DNA from: Alphaproteobacteria bacterium
Lineage (GTDB): Bacteria > Pseudomonadota > Alphaproteobacteria > Thalassobaculales > Thalassobaculaceae
DNA: 63,524 nt
Reading direction: 5' to 3'
Assembly: GCA_024742605.1 (NCBI GenBank)
Contig: JANSYC010000017.1
Location: 1 to 63,524 of the forward strand
Below the pieces are notes generated by a model. That model saw nothing but the letters and a program-made list of their open reading frames with translations, did not search any database and was not told the DNA's origin. Made by a program: the position numbers and the translations under genes. Every line of letters begins with the position of its first letter. The stretch's first letter is position 1. Shown here piece by piece: positions 18,326 through 27,509 of the stretch.

Positions 18326-18462
18326 CTGTGGGCCGGTCCCGTCGGGTGATCTGCAGGCTTTATGACCCGATTCTCGTCGATATTAAAATTCCGACGGGGT
18401 TCCCGCAGAAAAATCGCTCCGGGCATTGTTGAAAGCCTGCCATTCACCGCAATCTATCGGCC

Positions 18463-18882
18463 ATGGATACGATCTGGGGAACCTCCGTTGCAATCGATGG
18501 CCTTGGGATCCTGATCCGGGGGCCGTCCGGTGCGGGCAAATCCGATCTGGCGCTGCGGTTGATCGACGGCGGCGCCATGCTGATTTCCGACGACCAGACC
18601 GAACTGGCGCGCGAGGGCAATCGCCTGGTGGCCCGGGCTCCAGACACCATCCGCGGTCGGCTCGAGGTGCGAGGCATCGGCATCGTCATGGTGCCGGCGG
18701 CCGCCCGCGCGCCGCTGGTGCTGGTGGTGGATCTGGTACCGCCGGAACAGGTCAGCCGGATGCCGAATCCCGGCAGGTGGCGTCAGGACGGGGTCGAGAT
18801 CCCGCTGATCGTACTCTCCCCGTTCGAGGCCTCGGCCGTTGCCAAGCTTCGCCTTGCGGTCCGCCGCGTGGTGAGCGAATAA
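18463..18882 (+). CDS. hprK: HPr kinase/phosphorylase, short alphaproteobacterial form
   Basis: The 139-residue enzyme keeps only the C-terminal catalytic domain, as is usual in alphaproteobacteria. Visible motifs are the Walker A GPSGAGKS (20-27), ISDDQTEL and the RGIGIV signature. It phosphorylates and dephosphorylates the regulatory serine of HPr and so tunes phosphotransfer from Enzyme I. It starts the hprK-rapZ-manX-ptsH-ptsI cluster. Confidence 0.93.
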   Translation: MDTIWGTSVAIDGLGILIRGPSGAGKSDLALRLIDGGAMLISDDQTELAREGNRLVARAPDTIRGRLEVRGIGIVMVPAAARAPLVLVVDLVPPEQVSRMPNPGRWRQDGVEIPLIVLSPFEASAVAKLRLAVRRVVSE

Positions 18883-18961
18883 TCCGGCCGCCGCACATCG
18901 CATCCGGCCCGTACTCAGACCGCGCCCAGTCCTCATCACCGCTTCGACCAGCGAGAGCTCC

Positions 18962-19882
18962 ATGACAGCGTCCGACGGGTCCAAAGCCCAAGATGCTCCG
19001 ATCCCAGATCCTACGACCCTGGTCCTGGTGACCGGCCTGAGCGGGGCCGGGCGCAGTTCGGCGCTGGCGATCCTTGAGGACGAGGGGTTCGAGGCCGTCG
19101 ACAATCTTCCGCTGTCTCTGCTTCCCGCCTTGATGGCGCTGGATCCGGCGGAGCGGCCGGACCGGATCGCGGTCGGGGTCGATCTGCGGACACGGGATTT
19201 CGACAGCACCTATTTCTTCACCCAGCTCGACCAGTTGAGCCGGGATCCCGACCTGACTCTGCGGGTGGTGTTTCTGGACTGTGACACCGATGTGCTGATC
19301 CGGCGTTTCACCGAGACCCGGCGCCGTCATCCGCTGGCAACCGATCGGCCGGTGGCCGACGGGATCCGGCTTGAACGGGACTACATGTCGCCGATCCGGG
19401 CCCGCGCCGATGTGGTGATCGACACCTCCGAGCTCACGCTTGGAAGCTTCCGGCAGATTCTGCTCGACGAACTGGCCTTCGACCAACGGAACCGCATGAC
19501 CGTCACCGTGGTTTCGTTCGGGTTCCGGAAAGGTCTGCCGCGCGAGGCGGACCTGGTCTTCGACGTCCGGTTCCTGAAGAATCCTCACTATGTGGCCGAG
19601 CTCAGACCGAAAACCGGTTTGGACCCCGAAGTGGCGGCCTATGTCTCGTCGGACCCGGAGTTCCCCGGTTTCGTCGCGCGACTGACGGCTTTGATCGCGC
19701 CCCTTCTGCCGCGCTACGAGGCCGAGGGGAAAAGCTATCTCACCATCGCCATCGGCTGCACGGGCGGCAAGCACCGCTCGGTTCACACCGCCGAACTCTT
19801 TGCCACGTGGTTGAAGAGCCAGGGAACACCTGTCACGCTCCGTCACCGAGATATCCCAGCGCCCGCAGGTGGGGCCGGATGA
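18962..19882 (+). CDS. rapZ: RapZ/YvcJ family nucleotide-binding protein
   Basis: The 306-residue protein has Walker A GLSGAGRS (25-32), the domain-linking SFGFRKGLPREADLVFDVRF segment and the C-terminal IGCTGGKHRSVH signature. In enterobacteria RapZ guides decay of the GlmZ small RNA and controls glucosamine-6-phosphate synthase. In alphaproteobacteria its conserved place beside hprK and PTS genes points to envelope precursor or PTS signalling, but the partner is not known from this sequence. Confidence 0.93.
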   Translation: MTASDGSKAQDAPIPDPTTLVLVTGLSGAGRSSALAILEDEGFEAVDNLPLSLLPALMALDPAERPDRIAVGVDLRTRDFDSTYFFTQLDQLSRDPDLTLRVVFLDCDTDVLIRRFTETRRRHPLATDRPVADGIRLERDYMSPIRARADVVIDTSELTLGSFRQILLDELAFDQRNRMTVTVVSFGFRKGLPREADLVFDVRFLKNPHYVAELRPKTGLDPEVAAYVSSDPEFPGFVARLTALIAPLLPRYEAEGKSYLTIAIGCTGGKHRSVHTAELFATWLKSQGTPVTLRHRDIPAPAGGAG

Positions 19883-19910
19883 CATTCTGATCTGGTGGTC
19901 GCAACGCCCA

Positions 19911-20345
19911 ATGCCGAACGATAACGACAACCTTCACCCCTTGGGTCTTGTCCTTGTGACCCACGGCCGTCTCGCCGAAGAACTGAAATCGGTCATGGAA
20001 CACGTGGTCGGCCCTCAGACCGCCATGGCGACCGTCTGCATCGGCCCCGACGACGACATGGAACGGCGACGCCAGGAGATCCTGGACCAGGTCCAGGCCA
20101 CCGATGCGGGACGCGGGGTCGTGGTGCTGACCGACATGTTCGGGGGCACGCCGTCAAATCTGGCGATCTCGATTCTGGACAAATCCAATGTCGAAGTGAT
20201 CGCCGGGGTGAACCTGCCGATGCTGATCAAACTCGCGTCGGTTCGGAAATCCGAAGCCCTCGGGGCCGCGACCGCCGCCGCCAAGGAAGCGGGCCGCAAA
20301 TACATCTCCGTCGCCTCCGAGGTGCTCGGAGGGAGCGGCACGTGA
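19911..20345 (+). CDS. manX: PTS EIIA component, mannose family (regulatory)
   Basis: The 144-residue EIIA-Man domain carries the phosphorylatable histidine in VTHGRLAEEL (H18) and the DMFGGTPSNLA motif near residue 75. No EIIB, EIIC or EIID is present, so it is probably a regulatory phosphate acceptor rather than a sugar-transport subunit. ATG at 19911 fits the domain start; an upstream GTG at 19869 would overlap rapZ by 14 bases. Its stop overlaps the ptsH GTG start (GTGA). Confidence 0.93.
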   Translation: MPNDNDNLHPLGLVLVTHGRLAEELKSVMEHVVGPQTAMATVCIGPDDDMERRRQEILDQVQATDAGRGVVVLTDMFGGTPSNLAISILDKSNVEVIAGVNLPMLIKLASVRKSEALGAATAAAKEAGRKYISVASEVLGGSGT

Positions 20346-20632
20346 CGCTCGCATCCAACAGCAACCTCACCTCCCGAACCCTCCTGATCACCAACAAGCG
20401 CGGACTCCATGCCCGGGCGGCCAACAAGTTCGTCCAATGCGCCGGCCGATTCGATGCCAGTATCGAGGTCTCGAAGGACGGACAGACCGTTCCCGGCCGC
20501 TCGATAATGGGGCTGATGATGCTGGCCGCGGCCCCCGGATGCTCGATCGATGTGACGGCAACGGGCGCCGACGCTGAGGCTGCATTGACGGCACTGACCG
20601 AACTGGTCGAGGCCAAGTTCCATGAAGACTAG
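20342..20632 (+). CDS. ptsH: Phosphocarrier protein HPr
   Basis: The 96-residue HPr has the Enzyme I target histidine in KRGLHARAA (H23) and the HprK-target serine in GRSIMGLMML (S54). It passes phosphate from Enzyme I to the EIIA. The GTG start overlaps the manX stop, and its 3' end overlaps ptsI by 11 bp, so the three are translationally coupled. Confidence 0.95.
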   Translation: MTLASNSNLTSRTLLITNKRGLHARAANKFVQCAGRFDASIEVSKDGQTVPGRSIMGLMMLAAAPGCSIDVTATGADAEAALTALTELVEAKFHED

Positions 20633-22403
20633 CCGGACCAAAGCCTTCGGAACCCGCCCCAGAATCCAAGGCATCGGTGTTTCCGCCGGAATAGCGATCG
20701 GGCCGGCGCATGTGGTCGAGGGCGGAATCGGCCAGGTTCCCGAATATCCCATCGAGACCAAGCAGGTCGAAGCCGAGGTCGAGCGATTCCGCGAGGGCAT
20801 GACCAAGGCCCGCAAGCAGGTCCGCAAGCTGCGCCGCAAGGTCGAAGACCTTCCGGGGGGTGTTCAGGAAGAACTGGGCGGGGTGCTGGAAGCCCATCTC
20901 GCGATGATGGAATCGAGCCGTCTGACCGCTGGGGTCGAGGCGCTGATCGCCGACCGCCTGATCAATGCGGAATCCGCCCTGCAAGCCACGGTCAGCGAGA
21001 TCGCCCGCGGGCTGTCCGCCGTCAAGGACCGCTACCTCGCCTCCCGCGCCCAGGACGTGCGCGAGGTCGGAGACCGGATTCTGCGTCTGTTGACCGACAC
21101 GCCCTACCAGGCTTTCTCGCGCCTTCATCCGGGCAGCATCGTCGTGGCCGAGGAGTTGAGCCCGGCGGATACCGCCCTGATGTCGCCCGATCGGGTCGAC
21201 GGCTTCGTGACAGCACTCGGCGGCTCCGACAGCCACACCGCGATCATGGCCCGCTCGATGGGTCTGCCGGCGGTTCTGGGGGCGACCGAGGCATCGGCGG
21301 GCATCAAGACCGGCGACATGCTGATTGTCGACGGCGAGGCCGGACTGGTCCTGGTCGATCCGGACGCACAGACGATCGCCGAATACCGTCGCCGGGCGGA
21401 AGCCCGCAAGCGGCTGGACCGGCAGCTGGCCCGCCTCAAGTCGATCCTGGCGGAGACCGCGGACGGCACCCGGATCTCGCTGATGGCCAATATGGAACTG
21501 CCGCGCGATGCCGAGGCCGCGGATCAGTTCGGCGCCGAGGGGATCGGGCTTCTGCGCACCGAGTTCCTGTTCATGAACCGGCCCGACCTGCCGGATGAGG
21601 ATGAGCAATATGCCATCCTGAGCGGCATCGTGCACGCCATGAAGGGCCGCCCCGTGACCATCCGCACCATCGATGTGGGCGGCGAGAAGCTGGCGACGGC
21701 CTTGGGCGACCGGATCGGCGACTCGCCCAATCCCGCCCTGGGGCTGCGTGCCATCCGGCTGATGCTGAAGGAACCGCGCCTGATGGAGGCGCAGCTGGCG
21801 GCGATCCTGCGCGCCGGCGCGCACGGTCCGGTCCGGATCCTGCTGCCGATGATCACCTCGGTCGGCCAGGTGCGCCAGGTCCGGAACGCCATCAAGAAGG
21901 TCGCCGCCCGGCTGAAGCGCCGCAAGGTCAAGATCGCCCACCCCCTGCCGCCGCTCGGGGTGATGATCGAGGTGCCGGGGGCGGCCCTGACCGCCGACGC
22001 ACTCGCCGTCGAATGCGATTTCTTCGCGATCGGCACCAATGACCTGACCATGTACACGATCGCCATCGACCGCGGCGACGAGCAGGTGGCCGATCTGTAC
22101 AACCCGCTGCATCCGGCGGTTCTCCGTCTGGTCCAGTTCACCGTAGAGGCCGCGCTGCGCCAGGGCATCCCGGTCAGCATCTGCGGCGAGATCGCCGGCG
22201 ATCCGCGTTACGCCCCGTTGCTGCTCGGTCTCGGCGTGAAGGAACTGTCGATGGCGGCGCGGGCACTCCCCCGGGTCAAGCAGCGGATCAAGCGTCTTTC
22301 GCTCGGGGCCGCCACCCACCGGGCGCGGGCCATCATGGATCAGACCGACGAGGGCCGGATCGCCGCCCTGCTGGACGATTTCAACGAGGGCTTGCTGGGG
22401 TGA
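20622..22403 (+). CDS. ptsI: Phosphoenolpyruvate-protein phosphotransferase (Enzyme I)
   Basis: The 593-residue Enzyme I takes phosphate from phosphoenolpyruvate and gives it to HPr. The N-terminal domain binds HPr; the active histidine is in GGSDSHTAI (H205), and the PEP barrel has GIGLLRTEFLFMNR, MIEVPGAAL, IGTNDLTMYTIAIDR and the catalytic cysteine in SICGEIAGD (C521). It lacks the N-terminal GAF domain of PtsP, so it is the PtsI form although it stands in a regulatory setting. A basic stretch LKRRKVK near residue 430 is a slight local insertion. Confidence 0.93.
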   Translation: MKTSRTKAFGTRPRIQGIGVSAGIAIGPAHVVEGGIGQVPEYPIETKQVEAEVERFREGMTKARKQVRKLRRKVEDLPGGVQEELGGVLEAHLAMMESSRLTAGVEALIADRLINAESALQATVSEIARGLSAVKDRYLASRAQDVREVGDRILRLLTDTPYQAFSRLHPGSIVVAEELSPADTALMSPDRVDGFVTALGGSDSHTAIMARSMGLPAVLGATEASAGIKTGDMLIVDGEAGLVLVDPDAQTIAEYRRRAEARKRLDRQLARLKSILAETADGTRISLMANMELPRDAEAADQFGAEGIGLLRTEFLFMNRPDLPDEDEQYAILSGIVHAMKGRPVTIRTIDVGGEKLATALGDRIGDSPNPALGLRAIRLMLKEPRLMEAQLAAILRAGAHGPVRILLPMITSVGQVRQVRNAIKKVAARLKRRKVKIAHPLPPLGVMIEVPGAALTADALAVECDFFAIGTNDLTMYTIAIDRGDEQVADLYNPLHPAVLRLVQFTVEAALRQGIPVSICGEIAGDPRYAPLLLGLGVKELSMAARALPRVKQRIKRLSLGAATHRARAIMDQTDEGRIAALLDDFNEGLLG

Positions 22404-22451
22404 GCCGGGCGACATAAGTCTGACGCCCCTCACCGAGACCCGAGCCCCGAA

Positions 22452-23642
22452 ATGATCCGACCCGACGCCCGATCCCCTCTCATCACGGTTCTACTGATCG
22501 CGCTGGTCGCCTTCGGACCGCTCTCGACCGACATGTACCTCCCGTCTCTGCCCTCGCTGGTCCGGGTGTTCGAGACCGATGTGCCGACGGTGCAGCTCAC
22601 GCTCTCGGCCTTCATGGTCGCCTTTGCGTTGTCGATGCTGGTCTACGGACCGCTGTCCGATCGGTTCGGCAGGCGTCCGGTGCTGATCGGCGGCACCCTG
22701 ATCTACGTACTGGCAAGTGTCGCCTGTGCCCTGGCGCCCACCATCGAGGTCCTGATCGGCGCGCGGGTTCTTCAGGCCTTCGGCGCCTGCGCCGGGCCTG
22801 TGATCGGCCGGGCGGTGGTGCGGGACGTTTGGGGCCGGGACAAGGCGGCCACGGTGCTGGCCTATATCGCGACCGCCATGGCGCTGGCTCCGGCGATCGG
22901 GCCGATCCTGGGCGGCTGGCTGGACGTGGCGTTCGGCTGGGCCTCGACCTTCTGGGCGCTGGCGGGGTTCTCCGGGCTGGCGCTGGCGATGGTGGTGCTG
23001 CTGTTGGGGGAAACGAACGCGCACCGCAACCCGGATGCAACCTCGTTCGGTGGCCTCGCGAAAAGCTACGGGGCCCTGCTGCGCCATCCGGTCTATCTCG
23101 GATATGTGCTGACGGTTTCGGCCAGCTACAGCGTGATCTTCTGCTTCATCTCGGGATCGTCCTTCGTCCTGATCGACGTGGTCGGGCTGACACCGGATCT
23201 CTACGGGCTGAGCTTCGCCGGTGTGGTGATCGGGTTCATGACCGGCAGCTTCACCGCCGCCCGCATCAGCAGCCGGCTGGGCGGCGCGCAGATGATTCTC
23301 ATGGGCGGCTGTCTGACGGCGATCGGCGGATTGGTGATGGCCGGATTCGCCTGGACCGGCGCGCCGACCGTCTGGAATGTGGTCGGCCCGCAGGCCTTCG
23401 CGATGATCGGCGTCGGCTTCATCATGCCGAACGCCCAGGCGGGCGCCATCGGCCCGTTTCCGACCATGGCGGGTGCCGCCTCCGCCCTGATGGGATTCAC
23501 CCAGATGGGTCTCGCCGCCCTGGTCGGGCTCGGCATCGCCGTCGCCTTCGACGGCACCGCCCGTCCGATGGCCACCGGCGTGGCGATCGCGGGGGTTCTG
23601 GCGCTGAGCGCGTTTCTCGGACTGGTGCGCGGCCGGGGGTAA
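22452..23642 (+). CDS. Bcr/CflA family multidrug efflux MFS transporter
   Basis: The 396-residue, 12-helix major facilitator has STDMYLPSLP in helix 1 and the family A-motif YGPLSDRFGRRPVLIGG between helices 2 and 3, followed by RVLQAFGACAGPVIGRAVVRD. These are diagnostic of the Bcr/CflA drug:H+ antiporter subfamily. The substrate is unknown; bicyclomycin or chloramphenicol-like compounds are exported by relatives. It lies 48 bp after ptsI but is probably functionally separate. Confidence 0.9.
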   Translation: MIRPDARSPLITVLLIALVAFGPLSTDMYLPSLPSLVRVFETDVPTVQLTLSAFMVAFALSMLVYGPLSDRFGRRPVLIGGTLIYVLASVACALAPTIEVLIGARVLQAFGACAGPVIGRAVVRDVWGRDKAATVLAYIATAMALAPAIGPILGGWLDVAFGWASTFWALAGFSGLALAMVVLLLGETNAHRNPDATSFGGLAKSYGALLRHPVYLGYVLTVSASYSVIFCFISGSSFVLIDVVGLTPDLYGLSFAGVVIGFMTGSFTAARISSRLGGAQMILMGGCLTAIGGLVMAGFAWTGAPTVWNVVGPQAFAMIGVGFIMPNAQAGAIGPFPTMAGAASALMGFTQMGLAALVGLGIAVAFDGTARPMATGVAIAGVLALSAFLGLVRGRG

Positions 23643-23662
23643 TCCGGCGCGCAGGTCCTACG

Positions 23663-25708
23663 TCACTCGACCCGCGCCAGCCGGTCTCCGTCCACCCCCG
23701 GGAAGGACCGCTTCGGCAGACCCTCGTGGGCGGCCTGCATGAAGTCCTGCCAGATATCGGCGGGCAGACCGCCGCCGGTGATCTCGTCCATCGATCGTCC
23801 CCGGTCGTCGCCGACCCACACAACCGCCACCAGATCGGCCGTGTAACCGGCGAACCACGCGTCGCGGAAGTTCTGGGTGGTTCCGGTCTTCCCGGCTGTC
23901 GGACGGTCCAGTCGGGCGGCCTGGCCGGTGCCGTGGCTGACGGTTTCGGACAGCATCTGGTTCAGCATCGCGGTTGCCCGGGCCGAAGCACCGGCGCCGA
24001 AACCCGACCCCTGGCGCTGATAGATCACCCGGCCGGCGGCGTCACGGATCGCGGTGATGCCGTGCGGAACCACCGCGTGTCCGCCATTCGCGAAGGCAGC
24101 GTAGAGCCCGGCGAGCTCCAGCGGGCTGACCTCGCTGACCCCCAGGGCCAGGCTCGGCCCATCGGTCAGATTGGAGACGATGCCAAGATCGCGGGCCAGG
24201 TCCCGCACCCGGCCCCGGCCCACCTGCTCCTGCAGGCGGACCGTCGCGGCGTTTCGGCTGCGGGCGAGCGCCTGCAGCAAGGTGATGTCGCCCTGGTTGA
24301 GGCGGTCGTAGTTCTCCGGCGCCCAGCCGGCGATCCGGATCGGGGCGTCGCTGATCCTGTCGGAGGGAGACCAGCCGGCCTCCAGAGCCGCCAGAAAGAC
24401 CACCGGTTTGAAGGTCGATCCGGGTTGGCGGCGGGCCTGAACCGCCCGGTTGAACTGGCTGCCGCCGTAACTGACCCCCCCGACCATCGCGCGCACCGCG
24501 CCGGTCGCCGGGTCCAGCGCCACCAGGGCGGCCTGATGCGCGCCCTTGGCCCGTCCGCCTGCCAGCCCCTTCGCCACCGCGGCCTCCGCCAGGGCCTGAA
24601 GACCCGGATCGAAGGTGGTGCGGACCGACAGGTCTTCGGCCCGCCGCCCGACATAGTCGGGCACCTGCTCATGGACCCAATCGGCGAAATAGCGCTTGCC
24701 GAATCCGGTTCCCGCAGCCCCCGCCAATGTGATCGGTGCGAGGGCCGCCGCCCGGGCCTGCGCCTGGGTCAGATCGCCGATCTCGACCAGATTGCCCAGC
24801 ACCTCGGCCGTGCGCCGACCCGCCAGATCCGGGTTGACCGCCGGGTTGTAGCGGGACGGTGCCTTCAGCAACCCGACCAGCAAGGCCGCTTCCGAGAGCG
24901 ACACCCGGGACGCGGACGTGCCGAAATACTTCTGCGCCGCCGCCTCCACACCATAGGCGCCGGCTCCGAAATAGACCCTGTTGAGGTAGATCGTCAGGAT
25001 CTGGTCCTTGGTGAATTTGTGCTCGAGCCAGAACGACAGCAGCAGTTCCTGGATTTTCCGGCCGAAACTGCGGTCCGCGGTCAGAAACACGTTCTTGGCG
25101 AGCTGCTGGGTGATCGTACTGCCGCCTTGCACCACCCGCCCGGCCCGGATGTTGGTGACCGTCGCCCGTGCGATCCCGATCGGGTCGACCCCGAAATGGG
25201 ACCGGAACCGACGATCCTCGGTCGCGATCAAGGCGGCGGGCAGATGCGGCGACATATCGGCAACCTGAATGGGCCGGCCGTGCAGCGGGCCGAACGAGGC
25301 CATCAGGCGCCCGTCCCGGTTTTCCAGCGCCAGCGCCCCGTCCCGGCTTTGAATCGCCAGATCTGAGACATCGGGAAGCTGATAGGCGTGATAGGCCAGC
25401 ACCCCGCCCACCGCGATCATCGCCCAAAGCCCGAGCACCACGCCCCATTTCAACGTGAACCCCGCCGCCCGTCCGAGCCACCCGCGACGTCCGGCCCTGG
25501 CCCCTCGACGCCGGGCGCCGCCGCCGGGCGCGCGTCGTTTCCTGGGCGCCGCCGACTTGGCGGATTTCCGGTCGGCCTTGAGGGCAGCCGGTTTCTTTGC
25601 GGACGGCTTCGCCGCTCCGGATTTGCCGGGCCTGGCTGAGGCGCGGGGGGCGGCTTTGCGTTTTGCGGCGCCGGACGCGGCGGCACCGGAGGAGCGGGCT
25701 TGGGCCAT
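23663..25708 (-). CDS. Class A penicillin-binding protein (PBP1 type)
   Basis: The 681-residue bifunctional peptidoglycan synthase has a long Lys/Arg/Ala-rich cytoplasmic tail (about 1-65), one membrane anchor near 75-95, a GT51 glycosyltransferase domain (ATEDRRFRSHFGVDP, QGGSTITQQLAKN) and a transpeptidase domain with GSTFKPV (SxxK), SRNAAT (SxN) and KTGTTQ (KTG). It polymerises and cross-links cell wall in the periplasm. ATG at 25708 is preferred over a TTG nine bases upstream; neither has a strong ribosome-binding site. Confidence 0.93.
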   Translation of the reverse strand: MAQARSSGAAASGAAKRKAAPRASARPGKSGAAKPSAKKPAALKADRKSAKSAAPRKRRAPGGGARRRGARAGRRGWLGRAAGFTLKWGVVLGLWAMIAVGGVLAYHAYQLPDVSDLAIQSRDGALALENRDGRLMASFGPLHGRPIQVADMSPHLPAALIATEDRRFRSHFGVDPIGIARATVTNIRAGRVVQGGSTITQQLAKNVFLTADRSFGRKIQELLLSFWLEHKFTKDQILTIYLNRVYFGAGAYGVEAAAQKYFGTSASRVSLSEAALLVGLLKAPSRYNPAVNPDLAGRRTAEVLGNLVEIGDLTQAQARAAALAPITLAGAAGTGFGKRYFADWVHEQVPDYVGRRAEDLSVRTTFDPGLQALAEAAVAKGLAGGRAKGAHQAALVALDPATGAVRAMVGGVSYGGSQFNRAVQARRQPGSTFKPVVFLAALEAGWSPSDRISDAPIRIAGWAPENYDRLNQGDITLLQALARSRNAATVRLQEQVGRGRVRDLARDLGIVSNLTDGPSLALGVSEVSPLELAGLYAAFANGGHAVVPHGITAIRDAAGRVIYQRQGSGFGAGASARATAMLNQMLSETVSHGTGQAARLDRPTAGKTGTTQNFRDAWFAGYTADLVAVVWVGDDRGRSMDEITGGGLPADIWQDFMQAAHEGLPKRSFPGVDGDRLARVE

Positions 25709-25963
25709 AACCACCAAATAAGTTGCGTATCCAATTTCTCAAAGCATAGCGTTATTAGTCTGAGCTGACGAGATATTTTGATTGTTCCTCAGACATCACT
25801 TGAAGATAGAATCAGGGGAATGGACAGCCTATACCGTTTGGGAACTACCCGGCCTTACCGCCTTAAGGAGTGGTTTGTGTTCACACCGGTCCTATGAAAT
25901 ATTCTTTCCTACGGTACGGCCGTCCGATGACCCCGCTTTCGGCTTCTTCAATGGACCGATTTC

Positions 25964-27154
25964 ATGTCAGATGTCGATTCTTCTCTTAGGGAAACATTGA
26001 GTTCGGGCGCCAGCCGGATCCTAAATGTGCTGGAGAAAACCCAAGAGGTTGAAGCGGCGGCGGAAGAGTCCGGTGAGGACCCGAAACTGCTGTTCCATCA
26101 TCGCGCCCTGAACGGCACGATCTTCATCAAACGGCCCAAGGGCGGCCCGACGACCGCCAGCGCCATGGTCGCCCCGCAGACCGCCGAAGTGCTGGAAAAC
26201 GGCGAGATGAAGACCATCACCATCACCCGGCAAACCCGGGTGGAGAAAGGCGATATCGACACGACCTGCTATATCCCGTTCGATACCAAAGCGATCGCGA
26301 GCGGCGGCAACAGCTTTGAGTTGGACGGGAAAAACCACGTTCAAGCCCTTCTGAATCAACTGGGATTCGATTCCCAACAGGAAGGCGAGAAGGTCGAGCG
26401 GGACAGAAAACTGCTCGATACACTTCTCGATCTGCCATCGTTGGATCCGTTCCTGCTCAAGGAGCGGGTGCTCAATCTCGGATCCGATGTCTCGGACCTA
26501 TATTTCGATATCACCGAGGACGAGTTTGCCGACATAAAATCTTATATTCTCAAGAAGTTTCGCCCCATCACCGAACGCGTGATCGACTCGAACTCAAAAA
26601 ACTTCGAGCAGACCACCGAACAGTTCATCATGAAGCTTTGGGAAGGTCGGGATCTGGAATATCTGAAGCCGATCACCTCGGTGTTTCGGCTTCCCAGCGC
26701 AGGCGCGGGCGAGATCTACTACTCTTGGAAGGGCATCACTTACTACGAATATCAGTATAAACGCGGCCAGAAGCCGTTGCTGGAATTCGCCGAATGGCTC
26801 CACACCAGCGCGGTGCCCTCGCATTACGTGAAGCCCGAGGTGCGCGAGGAGTTGGATACCATGGCGCGCGACGTGGCGACCGCCTTCGCGAAACACCTGA
26901 AGAACGCCTCGGGAATCCTGAAAATCTATAACGACGGGTACGAGGATCTGTTCGTGCGCGGCGGGGATCCGAAGCCGTTCATCGACTTTCTCAAGCAGTC
27001 CAACACCATGTTCTGGGATATTTCGGCGTCGATCTCGGCGATCAATCACGGGGTTTCGGCCTGGAAGCAGAGAACCAAGCGGTCAAGAGGGGAAAAGCTG
27101 CCTGCCGACGACCTCCAAAAACTGCTCTACATCCTCGAGCGGGTGATCGTCTAG
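25964..27154 (+). CDS. Unknown 396-residue protein
   Basis: No family is recognised. The protein is soluble and acidic. Its N-terminal segment is Glu-rich, followed by two predicted beta-rich stretches (LNGTIFIKRPKGG; MKTITITRQTRVEKGDIDTTC) and a mostly helical C-terminal half with a DPFLLKERVLNLGSDVSD segment. There is no signal peptide or membrane segment. Some of its codons are more AT-rich than those of the neighbours (around 26520-26560), and the 255-bp upstream region is AT-rich with a 7-bp inverted repeat (GTCTGAG ... CTCAGAC) at about 25757-25793. Together these hint at horizontal acquisition. The ribosome-binding site is weak. A role in stress or phage defence is possible but unsupported. 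Confidence 0.75.
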   Translation: MSDVDSSLRETLSSGASRILNVLEKTQEVEAAAEESGEDPKLLFHHRALNGTIFIKRPKGGPTTASAMVAPQTAEVLENGEMKTITITRQTRVEKGDIDTTCYIPFDTKAIASGGNSFELDGKNHVQALLNQLGFDSQQEGEKVERDRKLLDTLLDLPSLDPFLLKERVLNLGSDVSDLYFDITEDEFADIKSYILKKFRPITERVIDSNSKNFEQTTEQFIMKLWEGRDLEYLKPITSVFRLPSAGAGEIYYSWKGITYYEYQYKRGQKPLLEFAEWLHTSAVPSHYVKPEVREELDTMARDVATAFAKHLKNASGILKIYNDGYEDLFVRGGDPKPFIDFLKQSNTMFWDISASISAINHGVSAWKQRTKRSRGEKLPADDLQKLLYILERVIV

Positions 27155-27244
27155 ACTGCGCTGCGTGCGGTAACGCTTCCTTTACGAACGTCTGGCACCC
27201 TCAGTGCTTCGGGGATTTCCGAGACAAGTAGGGGAACTGTGCAG

Positions 27245-27412
27245 ATGCGGCTCGAGAAAACGCCGGACACCATCGGCCAGCGATACACGCGCAACCGCTC
27301 TCACCCGTCGCTCGAGATGATTCTCGCCTACCGCAACGACGCCTACCGGGTCACCGAGCCCGAGACCCGGCGCCTCATCGACGCGATTACGGCGCTGACC
27401 CTGGACCAATAG
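27245..27412 (+). CDS. Small hypothetical protein (55 residues)
   Basis: The short frame begins with ATG at 27245, with AGGGGA nine bases upstream. Its third codon positions are strongly GC-rich, as in neighbouring genes. The product is charged and helical (MRLEKTPDTIGQRYTRNR at the start), with no membrane segment. It sits in the gap between the 396-residue unknown and the DUF1007 gene. Function is unknown, and the call rests on the ribosome-binding site and codon use. Confidence 0.55.
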   Translation: MRLEKTPDTIGQRYTRNRSHPSLEMILAYRNDAYRVTEPETRRLIDAITALTLDQ

Positions 27413-27509
27413 TCGCTCCCACCGCCGCGCGAAGCCGATTTCGACCGCCGCCAAGACATGTTACAAGTCGCATTGGTGACCTGTACCAGGTGTCTGAGGT
27501 GCGATTCCG

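Noticed and set aside
20388-22433. 681-residue minus-strand frame over ptsI
   Set aside because: Antisense to the clearly recognised HPr and Enzyme I genes.
25782-26000. 72-residue plus-strand frame upstream of the unknown gene
   Set aside because: No ribosome-binding site and it overlaps the next gene start; the interval looks like regulatory AT-rich DNA.
27182-27454. 90-residue minus-strand frame
   Set aside because: It covers the plus-strand 55-residue gene, which has a better ribosome-binding site and GC-biased codons.
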